Assembly (NCBI RefSeq): GCF_015140455.1 | Contig: NZ_AP024094.1 | Coordinates: forward strand, 3,224,001 to 3,288,000 | Length of the DNA stretch: 64,000 bases | From: Jeongeupia sp. HS-3 | Lineage (GTDB): Bacteria; Pseudomonadota; Gammaproteobacteria; Burkholderiales; Chitinibacteraceae | Reading direction: 5' to 3' | Shown: positions 29,409 to 37,095 of the stretch, piece after piece | Numbering within the stretch: position 1 is the first letter of the stretch | Layout of the letters: every line of letters starts with the position of its first letter | Program-made: the position numbers and the translations under genes | The notes under the pieces: generated by a model | The model's database searches: none | Told to the model about the DNA's origin: nothing | The model's input: the letters and a program-made list of their open reading frames with translations, nothing else

Positions 29409-30323
29409 TTAGAAACTGAACCGTTGCAGCTTGCGCTGGATGAAGTAGAAGTAGACGCCGACGCCGGAGAGGATGATCAGGAACATCGTCGTTGCCACCG
29501 CCGCGCCCATGGTCGGGCTGCCGATCTGGCTCTGGTAGCCGAAGAAGGTGCGGTAGAAGAAGGTGCCGAGCAGATCGGTGCTGTAGTTCGGCCCGGCGAT
29601 CGCGCCCTTGACCGCGTAAACCAGATCGAAGGCGTTGAAGTTGCCGACAAAGGTCAGGATGGTCACGAGGCCCAACGTCGGCAGGATCAGCGGCAGGCGG
29701 ATCGTCCAGAAGATGTGCCACGAGCTGGCGCCTTCGATGCGCGCGGCGTCGATGATTTCATCGGGAATCGCGATCAGCGACGCGTAGAGCAGCATCATCG
29801 GCACGCCGACGAACTGCCACACCGAGATCAAGGACAGCGTGATCAGCGCGGTGGCTTCGTCACCGAGCCAGGGGTGGAAGTAATCGGCCAGACCGACGAA
29901 ACCCAGCAGCTTTTCCGAAACGCCCCACAGCGGCGAGAGGATCAACTGCCAGATGAAACCGATGATCACCACCGACAACAACGTCGGCAGGAAGATCAGC
30001 GTCTGGTAGGCCTTGGCACCACGCACGCCGTGCATCGACAGCAGCGCGGCAAGCAGCAGCGCGATCGGGTTCTGCACGAACATGACGATCAGGAAGAACT
30101 TGAAGTTGTTCGACATCGCGTTCCAGAACGCGGCCGACCAATCCGGATCGGTCAGGAGCTTGATGTAATTGGCCAGGCCGACGAAGGTCTGCTGACCGCT
30201 GTCGTGCGTGGTGAAGAACCCCAGCCTGAGCGTATCCAGCAGCGGCAGCGCGCTGAACGCGGTGTAGATCAGGAAGGCGGGGGCGAGAAAAACGGCGATA
30301 TGCCAGGGAAAGGCGCGTTTCAT
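29409..30323 (-). CDS. Carbohydrate ABC transporter permease (MalF type)
   Basis: The 304-residue protein has six to seven helices and the EAA-like loop DAARIEGASSWHIFWTIRLP. GGAG precedes its ATG. It lies between the binding-protein gene and the MalG-type gene on the same strand. The transported sugar is not known; the neighbouring sensing operon contains a GtsA-like protein, so glucose, mannose or a disaccharide is possible. Confidence 0.93.
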   Translation of the reverse strand: MKRAFPWHIAVFLAPAFLIYTAFSALPLLDTLRLGFFTTHDSGQQTFVGLANYIKLLTDPDWSAAFWNAMSNNFKFFLIVMFVQNPIALLLAALLSMHGVRGAKAYQTLIFLPTLLSVVIIGFIWQLILSPLWGVSEKLLGFVGLADYFHPWLGDEATALITLSLISVWQFVGVPMMLLYASLIAIPDEIIDAARIEGASSWHIFWTIRLPLILPTLGLVTILTFVGNFNAFDLVYAVKGAIAGPNYSTDLLGTFFYRTFFGYQSQIGSPTMGAAVATTMFLIILSGVGVYFYFIQRKLQRFSF

Positions 30324-30430
30324 GGCCTTACTCCGAAAAAACAGGCAAAAAAATGGCCGGCGGCAAGGTCATGGCTAGACCTTGGGCCGGCCCAACAGCT
30401 ACACAGTCGAATTACAGAGGAAGAACGGTG

Positions 30431-31681
30431 TTACTTCTGTTGCGGCTTGTACCACTTGGCGAAGTCGCTCTGGATCTTCGCAGCAGCGTCCTTGGGCGAC
30501 ATCTTGCCGTTCAGATCCTGGCTGCTGACGTTCCACAGGCCGTTTTCCATGTTCGGTTCGCCACGGTTCATGATTTGCGCGTTCAGGCGGATCGTCGACG
30601 CGCAGCTCTTGCGCCAGTCGAGCATCTGCTTGGCGACCGGGTCTTTCACCGAGATCAGGTGGTTCGACAGCGAGTAGAAGCCGGTGACCTTGTTGGTGTA
30701 CAGATCGGCGAATTCTTGCGAACCGAGCCAGGTCAGGAATTTGTAGGCATCTTCCTTGTTCTTGGACTTCGGGTTCACGCCCATGCCCAGGTCCGGATGA
30801 TCCGAGATGTAGCACTTGTCGCCGGCCTTAGGCACAGGCGGCGGGAAGGCGCCGAACTCGAACTTGGCGTTCTGGTTGTAGTAGGAGATATCCCACGAGC
30901 CGACCGGTACCACGGCAGCCTTGCCCGAGGCGAACAGGTTCTGCGTGTCGGCGTAGGTTTGTGCCGAGTAACCCTTGGCCAGATACGGGCCCCACTTGCT
31001 CATTTCGTCCCACACGGCGACGAACTGCGGATCGGTGAACTTGGCCTTGCCGGCGATCAGCGCCTTGCGGCCTTCTTCGCCCTTCCAGTACGGCGCACCG
31101 ATCGAGGTGAAGACGATCTGGTTGGCTTCCCACTGATCGGCGGTACCCAGTGCCATCGGCACCTTGCCGGCCTTCTTGGCGGCTTCCAGCACCTTGTGCA
31201 GTTCGGCCGTGGTCTTCGGCGGTTGCAGGTTCAGTTCCTGGAAAATCTTCTTGTTGTACAAGAAGCCGTGCATCACCGCGCCCATCGGCATGCAGAATGC
31301 ATTCTTGCCGTCGTCGGTTTCCCACGCCACCTTGGCCGACTCGGGGAAGTTCTGCATGCCCGATTTGCCGTTCAGGTTTTCGAGGTAGCCCTTCTTGAAG
31401 AGGTCGAGCGACTTGTCGAACGGACGGCAGGTGATCAGGTCACCCGCGGTGCCGCCGGTCAGGCGCGTCTGCAGGCTGGAGTCGTATTCGGTCGGCGCGG
31501 TCGGCGCGAACTTGACCTTCACGTCCGGGTGCTTCTTGTTGAACGCCGGCAGCAGGACGTCTTCCCACAGTGCCTTGTCGTCGGTACGCCACGATTCGAT
31601 GGTCAGGTTGCCGGCTTGTGCTGCGCCAGCTGCGAGCAGTGCGGCACAGAGTGCGGTGCGGATGAAGCGGTTGCCTTGCAT
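30431..31681 (-). CDS. Extracellular solute-binding protein of the sugar ABC transporter
   Basis: The precursor has 416 residues and a Sec signal peptide (MQGNRFIRTALCAALLAAGA, cleavage near residue 23). The mature protein has the CUT1 substrate-binding fold (LTIESWRTDDKALWEDVLLP, LTGGTAGDLITC, GAVMHGFLYNKKIF). AGGAGG lies 8 bases before the start. It is the first gene of the operon, 107 bases before the first permease. Its divergent neighbour is a different binding protein tied to a two-component system, which is a plausible regulator of this operon. Confidence 0.93.
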   Translation of the reverse strand: MQGNRFIRTALCAALLAAGAAQAGNLTIESWRTDDKALWEDVLLPAFNKKHPDVKVKFAPTAPTEYDSSLQTRLTGGTAGDLITCRPFDKSLDLFKKGYLENLNGKSGMQNFPESAKVAWETDDGKNAFCMPMGAVMHGFLYNKKIFQELNLQPPKTTAELHKVLEAAKKAGKVPMALGTADQWEANQIVFTSIGAPYWKGEEGRKALIAGKAKFTDPQFVAVWDEMSKWGPYLAKGYSAQTYADTQNLFASGKAAVVPVGSWDISYYNQNAKFEFGAFPPPVPKAGDKCYISDHPDLGMGVNPKSKNKEDAYKFLTWLGSQEFADLYTNKVTGFYSLSNHLISVKDPVAKQMLDWRKSCASTIRLNAQIMNRGEPNMENGLWNVSSQDLNGKMSPKDAAAKIQSDFAKWYKPQQK

Positions 31682-32038
31682 GTATCGACCTCCTCAGGTC
31701 AGGGGGTGGTGCCCATATCTGTTATGAGGCCGGCTTGGTGCCGACCGTGGACGCACAGTAGCATCGGCGTTTTTGTGACATGTAGTCGCTGTTTCAATAC
31801 AACGACTAATCGACATAAGTCATTGAATAAAAAAGAATTTGTGTTTTATTGCTCATGGCTTCGTATTACGTTTCTTTACATTGAATGTGACCTGTTTCGG
31901 TCCGGGGCCATATTTCGCGCATCATGGCCCCCTGTTGAATACCGCTGCCGTTTCGAACACAAGTTCAGCAAACGCAAGGTTTCTTTACAAAATGCGCGTC
32001 AGCCTTACTGATAAGCTGCGGCCAAACTCCGTCACGCC
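31682..32038. promoter_or_regulatory. Divergent promoter region between transporter and sensing operons
   Basis: This 357-base AT-richer region separates two divergent sugar operons. It contains a 6-base-arm inverted repeat, TAGTCG (31783-31788) and CGACTA (31803-31808), followed by TCGACATAAGTC, and an A-rich tract near 31830. Promoters for both operons must lie here, and the OmpR-family regulator encoded at 33310 is the obvious candidate to bind. No gene was found. Confidence 0.6.
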
Positions 32039-33313
32039 ATGCGACTACATCTAGCGACTCTTCTTCGTTGTGCCCTGGCCGCGCTTTTGCTGGCGGCGGC
32101 ACCGGCACGCGCCGACGAGCCCTTCGACGTGCTGCACTGGTGGACCTCGGCGAGCGAGCGCCGCGCCGCCGACGAGCTGGCCGAGCGCGCCGCCGACGAC
32201 GGTCTGGCCTGGCGCAACGCGGCGATACCCGGTGGCGCCGGTATCGGCGCGATGAAGGTGCTCAAGAGCCGCGTGTTGATGGGGCGTGCGCCCGATGCCG
32301 CGCAATTGATCGGCCCGGCGATCACCGAATGGGCCGATCTGGGCCTGCTGCTCGAACTCGACGACGTTGCCCGCGCCGGCCACTGGAATACCAAGCTGTT
32401 CCCGACGATCTGGACGCTGGTCCGCCAGCGTGGCCATGTGGTGGCGGCGCCGCTGGGCATCCACCGGATCAATATGCTGTTCTACAACCGCAAGGTGTTC
32501 GCCGATGCCGGTCTGGCGCCGCCGAAAACCTGGGCCGACTTCGACCGTGTCGCGGCCAAACTGGCGCAGAACGGCGTCGCGCCGCTGGCACTGTCGAGCC
32601 AGCCCTGGCAGGTGGCGACGCTGTTCGAAACGCTGGCGCTTTCCGAGGGCGGGCCGGCGTTCTACCGTGAGCTGTATTCGCGCCGCCATGCCAATCTCTG
32701 GTTCGATGCCCGCGTGACCCGCGCGCTGACGCGACTCAAGGCCATGCGCCGTTTTGCCGCCAATCCGCAGGCCGACCCGTCGTGGGACACGCTGGCGAGA
32801 TCACTGGCGCGCGGCGATGCGGCGATGTTCATCATGGGCGACTGGGTCAAGGGCGAGCTGCTGGCGCTGGGCAAGAACGCCGATGCCGATTTCGGCTGTA
32901 TCGCCGTGCCGGGCACCGAGAACATGCATCTCTACAGCGTCGACAGTTTCGTGATGTTCGCCGGCGATTACGTTGGTCAGGCACGGCAGGAAAAGCTGGC
33001 CCGGCTGATGATGAATCCGGCGACGCAAACGGCGTACAACCGCATCAAGGGCTCGGTGCCGGTGCGGCGCGATGCCGATGTGGCCGCGATGGACGCCTGC
33101 GCCCGCGCTTCGTGGCAGACTTTCGGCCGCGGCGCCGGCATGCAGGCACCGAGCATGGCACACCGTATGGCGACCGACGAGACGCTGAAGGATGCGATCA
33201 TTGCCCAGCTGCACCGCTTTTACCTTGATGAGCATGTGCCAGCCTCGGAGACCCAAAGGCGGATCGCCGGACTGGTGCGCACGCTGGCGGTGCAAGGAGG
33301 AGACGACAAATGA
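32039..33313 (+). CDS. GtsA-like sugar-binding protein co-transcribed with a two-component system
   Basis: The precursor has 424 residues with a signal peptide (cleavage near ARA-DEP, residue 25). The mature start VLHWWTSASERRAADELAER and the segment VLMGRAPDAAQLIGPAITEW match GtsA-type glucose/mannose binding proteins, distinct from the protein at 30431. No permease follows. Its stop overlaps the response-regulator start (ATGA). A periplasmic protein coupled in this way probably reports sugar occupancy to the histidine kinase two genes on. A scavenging role for the adjacent transporter is an alternative. Confidence 0.85.
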   Translation: MRLHLATLLRCALAALLLAAAPARADEPFDVLHWWTSASERRAADELAERAADDGLAWRNAAIPGGAGIGAMKVLKSRVLMGRAPDAAQLIGPAITEWADLGLLLELDDVARAGHWNTKLFPTIWTLVRQRGHVVAAPLGIHRINMLFYNRKVFADAGLAPPKTWADFDRVAAKLAQNGVAPLALSSQPWQVATLFETLALSEGGPAFYRELYSRRHANLWFDARVTRALTRLKAMRRFAANPQADPSWDTLARSLARGDAAMFIMGDWVKGELLALGKNADADFGCIAVPGTENMHLYSVDSFVMFAGDYVGQARQEKLARLMMNPATQTAYNRIKGSVPVRRDADVAAMDACARASWQTFGRGAGMQAPSMAHRMATDETLKDAIIAQLHRFYLDEHVPASETQRRIAGLVRTLAVQGGDDK

Positions 33314-34011
33314 GCCGCAAAATCCTGATCGTCGACGACGACCAGAAAATCCGCACCCTGCTCAAGGCCTACCTTGAGAAGAACCAGTACGAGGTGCTGC
33401 TGGCGCACGATGGCGCGAGTTTCGTTGCCGAGTTCGAGCGTTATCGCCACGAACTCTCGCTGGTGATCCTGGATGTGATGCTGCCCGATACCGACGGCTT
33501 TGCGCTGTGCGCGCGCGTGCGCAAGAGCTCGACCGTGCCGATCATCATGCTCACCGCCAGTGCCGACGATACCGACAAGATCGTCGGCCTCGAACTTGGC
33601 GCCGACGATTACATCGGCAAGCCGTACAACCCGCGCGAATTGCTGGCGCGGATCAAGGCGATCCATCGCCGCATGGGCGAGGCAACCCCGAACGTGCCGC
33701 GCGCCTTGCGCTTTGCCGGCTTCACGCTCGATACGCTCGAACGCACGCTGACCGGCCCCGACGGCGAAACGGTCAAGCTGACCGGGCTGGATTTCCAGCT
33801 GCTCAAGCTGCTGGTCGAGCGCCCCGGTGAAATCCTCGACCGCAACTGGCTGGCCGAAGCGACGCGCGGCCGTGATCTTGGTCCGCTCGATCGCTCGCTC
33901 GACGTGCAGATCAGCCGCTTGCGCCAGCGCCTGAACGACCGCGATGCCTCGCTGATCAAGACCGTGCGTGGCAGCGGTTATGTGTTTTCGGCGCAGGTCG
34001 CGGCCGACTGA
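33310..34011 (+). CDS. OmpR-family response regulator
   Basis: The 233-residue protein has a receiver domain (KILIVDDDQKIRTLLKAYLE; phospho-acceptor Asp in LVILDVMLPDTDGF; conserved Thr and Lys in MLTAS and YIGKPYNPREL) and a winged-helix output domain (DRNWLAEATRGRDLGPLDRS, RLRQRLNDRDASLIKTVRGS). It overlaps the preceding binding-protein gene by 4 bases and precedes the kinase gene by one. It resembles the GltR-type regulators of glucose uptake. Confidence 0.93.
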   Translation: MSRKILIVDDDQKIRTLLKAYLEKNQYEVLLAHDGASFVAEFERYRHELSLVILDVMLPDTDGFALCARVRKSSTVPIIMLTASADDTDKIVGLELGADDYIGKPYNPRELLARIKAIHRRMGEATPNVPRALRFAGFTLDTLERTLTGPDGETVKLTGLDFQLLKLLVERPGEILDRNWLAEATRGRDLGPLDRSLDVQISRLRQRLNDRDASLIKTVRGSGYVFSAQVAAD

Positions 34012-34012
34012 T

Positions 34013-35503
34013 ATGGCGGAGAGGCTCAACCGCGCGCTCGATCGCGTCCTGCCGCGCTCGCTCACCGCGCGGCTGTCGCTGGTGATGGTGCTCGGCGTGC
34101 TGTGCGCCCAGGCGCTGGGCAACTGGATCTGGGCCAATCAGCTCAAGACCCGCAGCAACGACGAAGCGCGCACCGCATCGCAACATCTGGCCTTTGGCGC
34201 CGCCAGCGCAATCCGTTTTTTCCAGAGCCTGCCGACCAACTACCGGCCGATCCTGATCGAGCAACTGCACGAAATGGGCGGTACGCGCTTTTTTGTCGCC
34301 TTCAACCGCGATGCGGTGGCGATCACGCCGATCGAGCCGTCGCCGCTGGCGCAGGCGGTCACGACGACGATCAGCAGCGAAATCGGTCGCCAGCTGCCGC
34401 GCCTGGCCGACGTGCGCGTCGGCTTCGCCTGGCCCGACGGGCTGGCGGTGTCGGATGACGGCGCGACGCTGGAAGACCTGCCCGACAACTGGGTGCAGCA
34501 TTCGCTGATCATCAAGCCTCGCCCGGCGCCGGTGCTGGTGATCCAGGCCGAAATCGAACCCGGCGGCTGGCTGTATCTGGCCACGCTGATGCCCGACCCG
34601 TATTTCCTCGACAAGGCCAATCCGCTCTCGAAAGACCGCTTGGCACTGCAACTGGCGACGCTGGCGGCGGTGCTGCTGTTGTCCTTGTGGGTGGTGCGCT
34701 GGCTGACCCGGCCGCTGGCGCAACTCGCCGACGCGGCCGAGGTGTTCGGCCAGGGCGGCGAACCGCAGCTGCCCGAGACCGGTAGCCTCGAATACCGCAA
34801 AACCGCCAAGGCTTTTGTGGCGATGCGCGAGCGCATCCAGCGCTATCTGGCCGATCGCGAGCGCTTGTTCGCGGCGATCTCGCACGATCTGAAAACGCCG
34901 ATCACCCGGCTCAAGCTGCGCACCGAAATGCTCGACGACGAGACCACGCGCGCCGAATTCCACGAGGATCTGGACGAGCTGGACATGATGGTCAAGGGCG
35001 CGCTGCAGAGCGTCAAGGATTCGGACATTCACGAAAACCGCACGGCAATCCGGCTTGATACGCTGCTGGAAAAGATCGTCGCCGATGCCCGCTTGTCGGG
35101 CCGCAGCGTCGTGCTGGCGGCGGCCGAGACGATGGTCGTCGCCAAGCCGCTGGCGCTGAAGCGCGCGATCGTCAATCTCGTCGATAATGCGCTGTTCTAC
35201 GGTGAACGTGCGGAGATCATGCTGTCTCGCCTCGATGGTCAGGTCGAGCTGACCATCCGCGATCACGGCCCCGGCGTGCCCGAGGAGATGCTGGCCGGTT
35301 TGTTCCAACCGTATGTGCGGCTCGAACACGGCCGTCAGAGCAATCAGGCCGGCTCGGGACTCGGGCTGGGTATCGCCCGCGACATCATCCAGGCGCACGG
35401 CGGCGAGCTGAAGCTGGTGAATCACCCGGAGGGCGGGCTGGTGGCGACGATTGTGCTGCCGGGCTCGACGACCACGGCCTCGGGCCAGGCGGGGCCGCTT
35501 TAG
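34013..35503 (+). CDS. Membrane sensor histidine kinase
   Basis: The 496-residue kinase has a first membrane helix (about 19-40), a periplasmic sensor region of about 180 residues, a second helix (about 220-240), and HAMP. The dimerisation segment has AAISHDLKTPITRLKL with the phospho-accepting His. The ATPase domain has N box LVDNALFYG and G boxes DHGPGVP and GSGLGLGIARDI. The ATG at 34013 follows the regulator stop by one base. The layout matches GtrS-like kinases. The periplasmic region is the likely partner of the binding protein encoded by the first gene. Confidence 0.92.
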   Translation: MAERLNRALDRVLPRSLTARLSLVMVLGVLCAQALGNWIWANQLKTRSNDEARTASQHLAFGAASAIRFFQSLPTNYRPILIEQLHEMGGTRFFVAFNRDAVAITPIEPSPLAQAVTTTISSEIGRQLPRLADVRVGFAWPDGLAVSDDGATLEDLPDNWVQHSLIIKPRPAPVLVIQAEIEPGGWLYLATLMPDPYFLDKANPLSKDRLALQLATLAAVLLLSLWVVRWLTRPLAQLADAAEVFGQGGEPQLPETGSLEYRKTAKAFVAMRERIQRYLADRERLFAAISHDLKTPITRLKLRTEMLDDETTRAEFHEDLDELDMMVKGALQSVKDSDIHENRTAIRLDTLLEKIVADARLSGRSVVLAAAETMVVAKPLALKRAIVNLVDNALFYGERAEIMLSRLDGQVELTIRDHGPGVPEEMLAGLFQPYVRLEHGRQSNQAGSGLGLGIARDIIQAHGGELKLVNHPEGGLVATIVLPGSTTTASGQAGPL

Positions 35504-35606
35504 CATTCGGAACGCGCGCTAACGGCGAGCCTGTCAGATTGAAATCCGGCTATCCGTGGCGTAATTCACGGTCTCAGCGTGACGCCAAGCGGGCACGCCC
35601 TGGACT

Positions 35607-36005
35607 TCACTCCCCGGTTAGCGCGTCGATAATCGGACAGTCGGCCCCACCGTCGCCCGTGTCGCACTGCTGCACCAAGCCGCCCAACACCTGCCGCATG
35701 GCGGCAAGGTCGGTCATCTTCTGCTCTATCAAGGCCAGCTTGCGGGCAGCCAACGCCCGCGTTTCCTTGCAGGCGCACGCCTCATCCAGCGTCAGCAAGC
35801 CGCCGACTTCGGCCAATGTAAATCCCAGTGCCTGCGCTCGTTTGATGAAGCGCACGCGCTTGACCTCGTCCGCTGAATAGCGCCGATGGCCGCCCGGTGG
35901 CTTGACCGGCTCGTCCAGCAGCCCGCGTCGCTGGTAATAGCGGATGGTCTCAATGTTCACCCCGGCCGCTTCCGCCAGCTTGCCGATCGTCAGTTCTGCC
36001 GCCAT
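35607..36005 (-). CDS. merR: Mercuric resistance regulator MerR
   Basis: The 132-residue MerR-family protein has an N-terminal helix-turn-helix (TIGKLAEAAGVNIETIRYYQ) and the three mercury-binding cysteines: Cys79 (in ACACK), Cys114 (in VQQC) and Cys123 (in ADCPII), with the spacing of Tn501 MerR Cys82, Cys117 and Cys126. The ATG at 36005 is used; 36008 is TTG. It is divergent from merT and should repress, then activate with Hg(II), the operator at 36016-36047. Confidence 0.93.
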   Translation of the reverse strand: MAAELTIGKLAEAAGVNIETIRYYQRRGLLDEPVKPPGGHRRYSADEVKRVRFIKRAQALGFTLAEVGGLLTLDEACACKETRALAARKLALIEQKMTDLAAMRQVLGGLVQQCDTGDGGADCPIIDALTGE

Positions 36006-36015
36006 CAAGCGCCCC

Positions 36016-36047
36016 TTGACTCCGTGCTTTGGTACGGAATCTATAGT
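36016..36047 (+). promoter_or_regulatory. MerR-controlled promoter and operator
   Basis: A -35 box TTGACT (36016-36021) and a -10 box TATAGT (36042-36047) are separated by 20 bases, longer than the usual 17, as expected for a MerR-twisted promoter. Between them is the dyad TCCGTGC-TTTG-GTACGGA, with one mismatch, matching the mer operator. Confidence 0.9.
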
Positions 36048-36080
36048 AACACTGGGGCAAATGGATTCAAGGACACGGGC

Positions 36081-36428
36081 ATGGCACCGCGCAACGGAAA
36101 AGGTTCGCTGATCGCGAGCGTGCTGGCCGCCGTTGGCGCGTCGGTGTGCTGTGTCGGCCCGCTCGTGCTGCTGGCGCTCGGCATCGGCGGTTCTTGGATA
36201 GGCACGCTAAGCGCGATGGCGCCTTACCGGCCCATCTTTATCGGCCTGACGCTGCTGTTTCTCGGCTTGTCCTTTCGCAAGCTCTATCTGGTGCCGCAGG
36301 TGTGTGCAGCGGGTACGTCCTGCCCCGAGCCGCGCAGGCTCCGGCGGCAGCGGCTTGTGTTCTGGCTCGTCACGGCCCTGTTGCTTGGCTTGCTGGCCGT
36401 ACCGCAGCTCGCTCCGCTGTTCTATTGA
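36081..36428 (+). CDS. merT: Mercuric ion transporter MerT
   Basis: The 115-residue inner-membrane protein has three helices and the vicinal cysteine pair in ASVCCVGPL (Cys23-Cys24), with a second pair in the loop VCAAGTSCPEP. It brings Hg(II) from MerP across the inner membrane. AAGGA precedes the ATG. It is first in the operon driven by the MerR promoter, followed by merP 11 bases later. Confidence 0.93.
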   Translation: MAPRNGKGSLIASVLAAVGASVCCVGPLVLLALGIGGSWIGTLSAMAPYRPIFIGLTLLFLGLSFRKLYLVPQVCAAGTSCPEPRRLRRQRLVFWLVTALLLGLLAVPQLAPLFY

Positions 36429-36439
36429 GAGGATCTCCC

Positions 36440-36715
36440 ATGCGCAAACTGCTGATTGCCGCGCTTGTCGCCTTGCCTTTGGCCGCGCTGGCCGCCACCC
36501 CGAAAACCGTCACGCTGGACGTGAAGAACATGACGTGCGAGCTATGCCCGATCACGGTCAAGAAGTCGTTGGAAAAGGTATCCGGTGTGAACGCCGTCAA
36601 GGTCGATTTCGACAAGAAAACGGCCACGGTGACCTTCGATCCGGACAAGACCCGGCCCGAGGCGCTGATCAGGGCGACCACGAATGCAGGCTATCCATCC
36701 ACCGTTCAGAAGTGA
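36440..36715 (+). CDS. merP: Periplasmic mercury-binding protein MerP
   Basis: The 91-residue precursor has a signal peptide (MRKLLIAALVALPLAALA) and one heavy-metal-associated domain with the motif NMTCELCPITV, here with Asn in place of the usual Gly before Met. It should bind Hg(II) in the periplasm and pass it to MerT. GAGAGGA precedes the ATG. Confidence 0.93.
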   Translation: MRKLLIAALVALPLAALAATPKTVTLDVKNMTCELCPITVKKSLEKVSGVNAVKVDFDKKTATVTFDPDKTRPEALIRATTNAGYPSTVQK

Positions 36716-36722
36716 TGCCGCG

Positions 36723-36929
36723 ATGACCGTTCTTGAATCTGTATTGACCTGCCCGCACTGCGGCTTTGCCAAGCAGGAAACCATGCCCACGGATGCGTGC
36801 CAGTTTTACTACGAGTGCAGCAATTGCAAAGCGTTGCTGCGGCCCAAGCCGGGCGACTGCTGCGTATTCTGCTCGTTCGGTTCGGTGAAGTGCCCTCCCG
36901 TTCAGCAGCAGCGCGAGTGCTGCGGGTAG
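36723..36929 (+). CDS. GDCCVFCS-motif cysteine-rich mercury-operon protein
   Basis: The 68-residue protein contains eleven Cys, including the signature GDCCVFCSFGSVKCPPVQ and two CxxC pairs (TCPHCG and ECSNC). Small proteins with the GDCCVFCSYG motif are found in mer operons and are thought to bind metal. It is last in the operon. No merA, merB, merC or merD follows, so the locus has capture and uptake genes but no visible detoxifying enzyme. Confidence 0.85.
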   Translation: MTVLESVLTCPHCGFAKQETMPTDACQFYYECSNCKALLRPKPGDCCVFCSFGSVKCPPVQQQRECCG

Positions 36930-37058
36930 CGGCTTGGCGTGTTTTTCCGTTTTTCGGGGCGGCTCTTGGATGGCGCCCGAGGAAGGTGCGAGTACGCTGC
37001 AGGCGTTGCAAGCTTGCTTGCCGTCGACCGGGTTGCGCCGTCGCCCGCCCGATGTAAC

Positions 37059-37082
37059 AAGGGCGAGCCGTGGCCCGCCCTT
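37059..37082 (-). terminator. Weak hairpin after the deacetylase gene
   Basis: AAGGGCG (37059-37065) pairs with CGCCCTT (37076-37082) about 14 bases past the stop at 37096. On the - strand there is no real T run, so it is at best a weak terminator. Confidence 0.45.
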
Positions 37083-37095
37083 CGTTCTTCGCTGA

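Larger units (their letters stand above)
35582..36940. repeat. 9-base inverted repeat bracketing the mer module
   Basis: ACGCCAAGC at 35582-35590 and its complement GCTTGGCGT at 36932-36940 lie 16 bases outside the merR stop and 2 bases outside the last mer gene. They enclose the module exactly. At nine bases the match may be chance; no transposase is present. Confidence 0.35.

Noticed and set aside
31839-32054. 71-codon + frame in the divergent promoter region
   Set aside because: It overlaps the real start of the GtsA-like gene, has unusual composition and no signal or domain.
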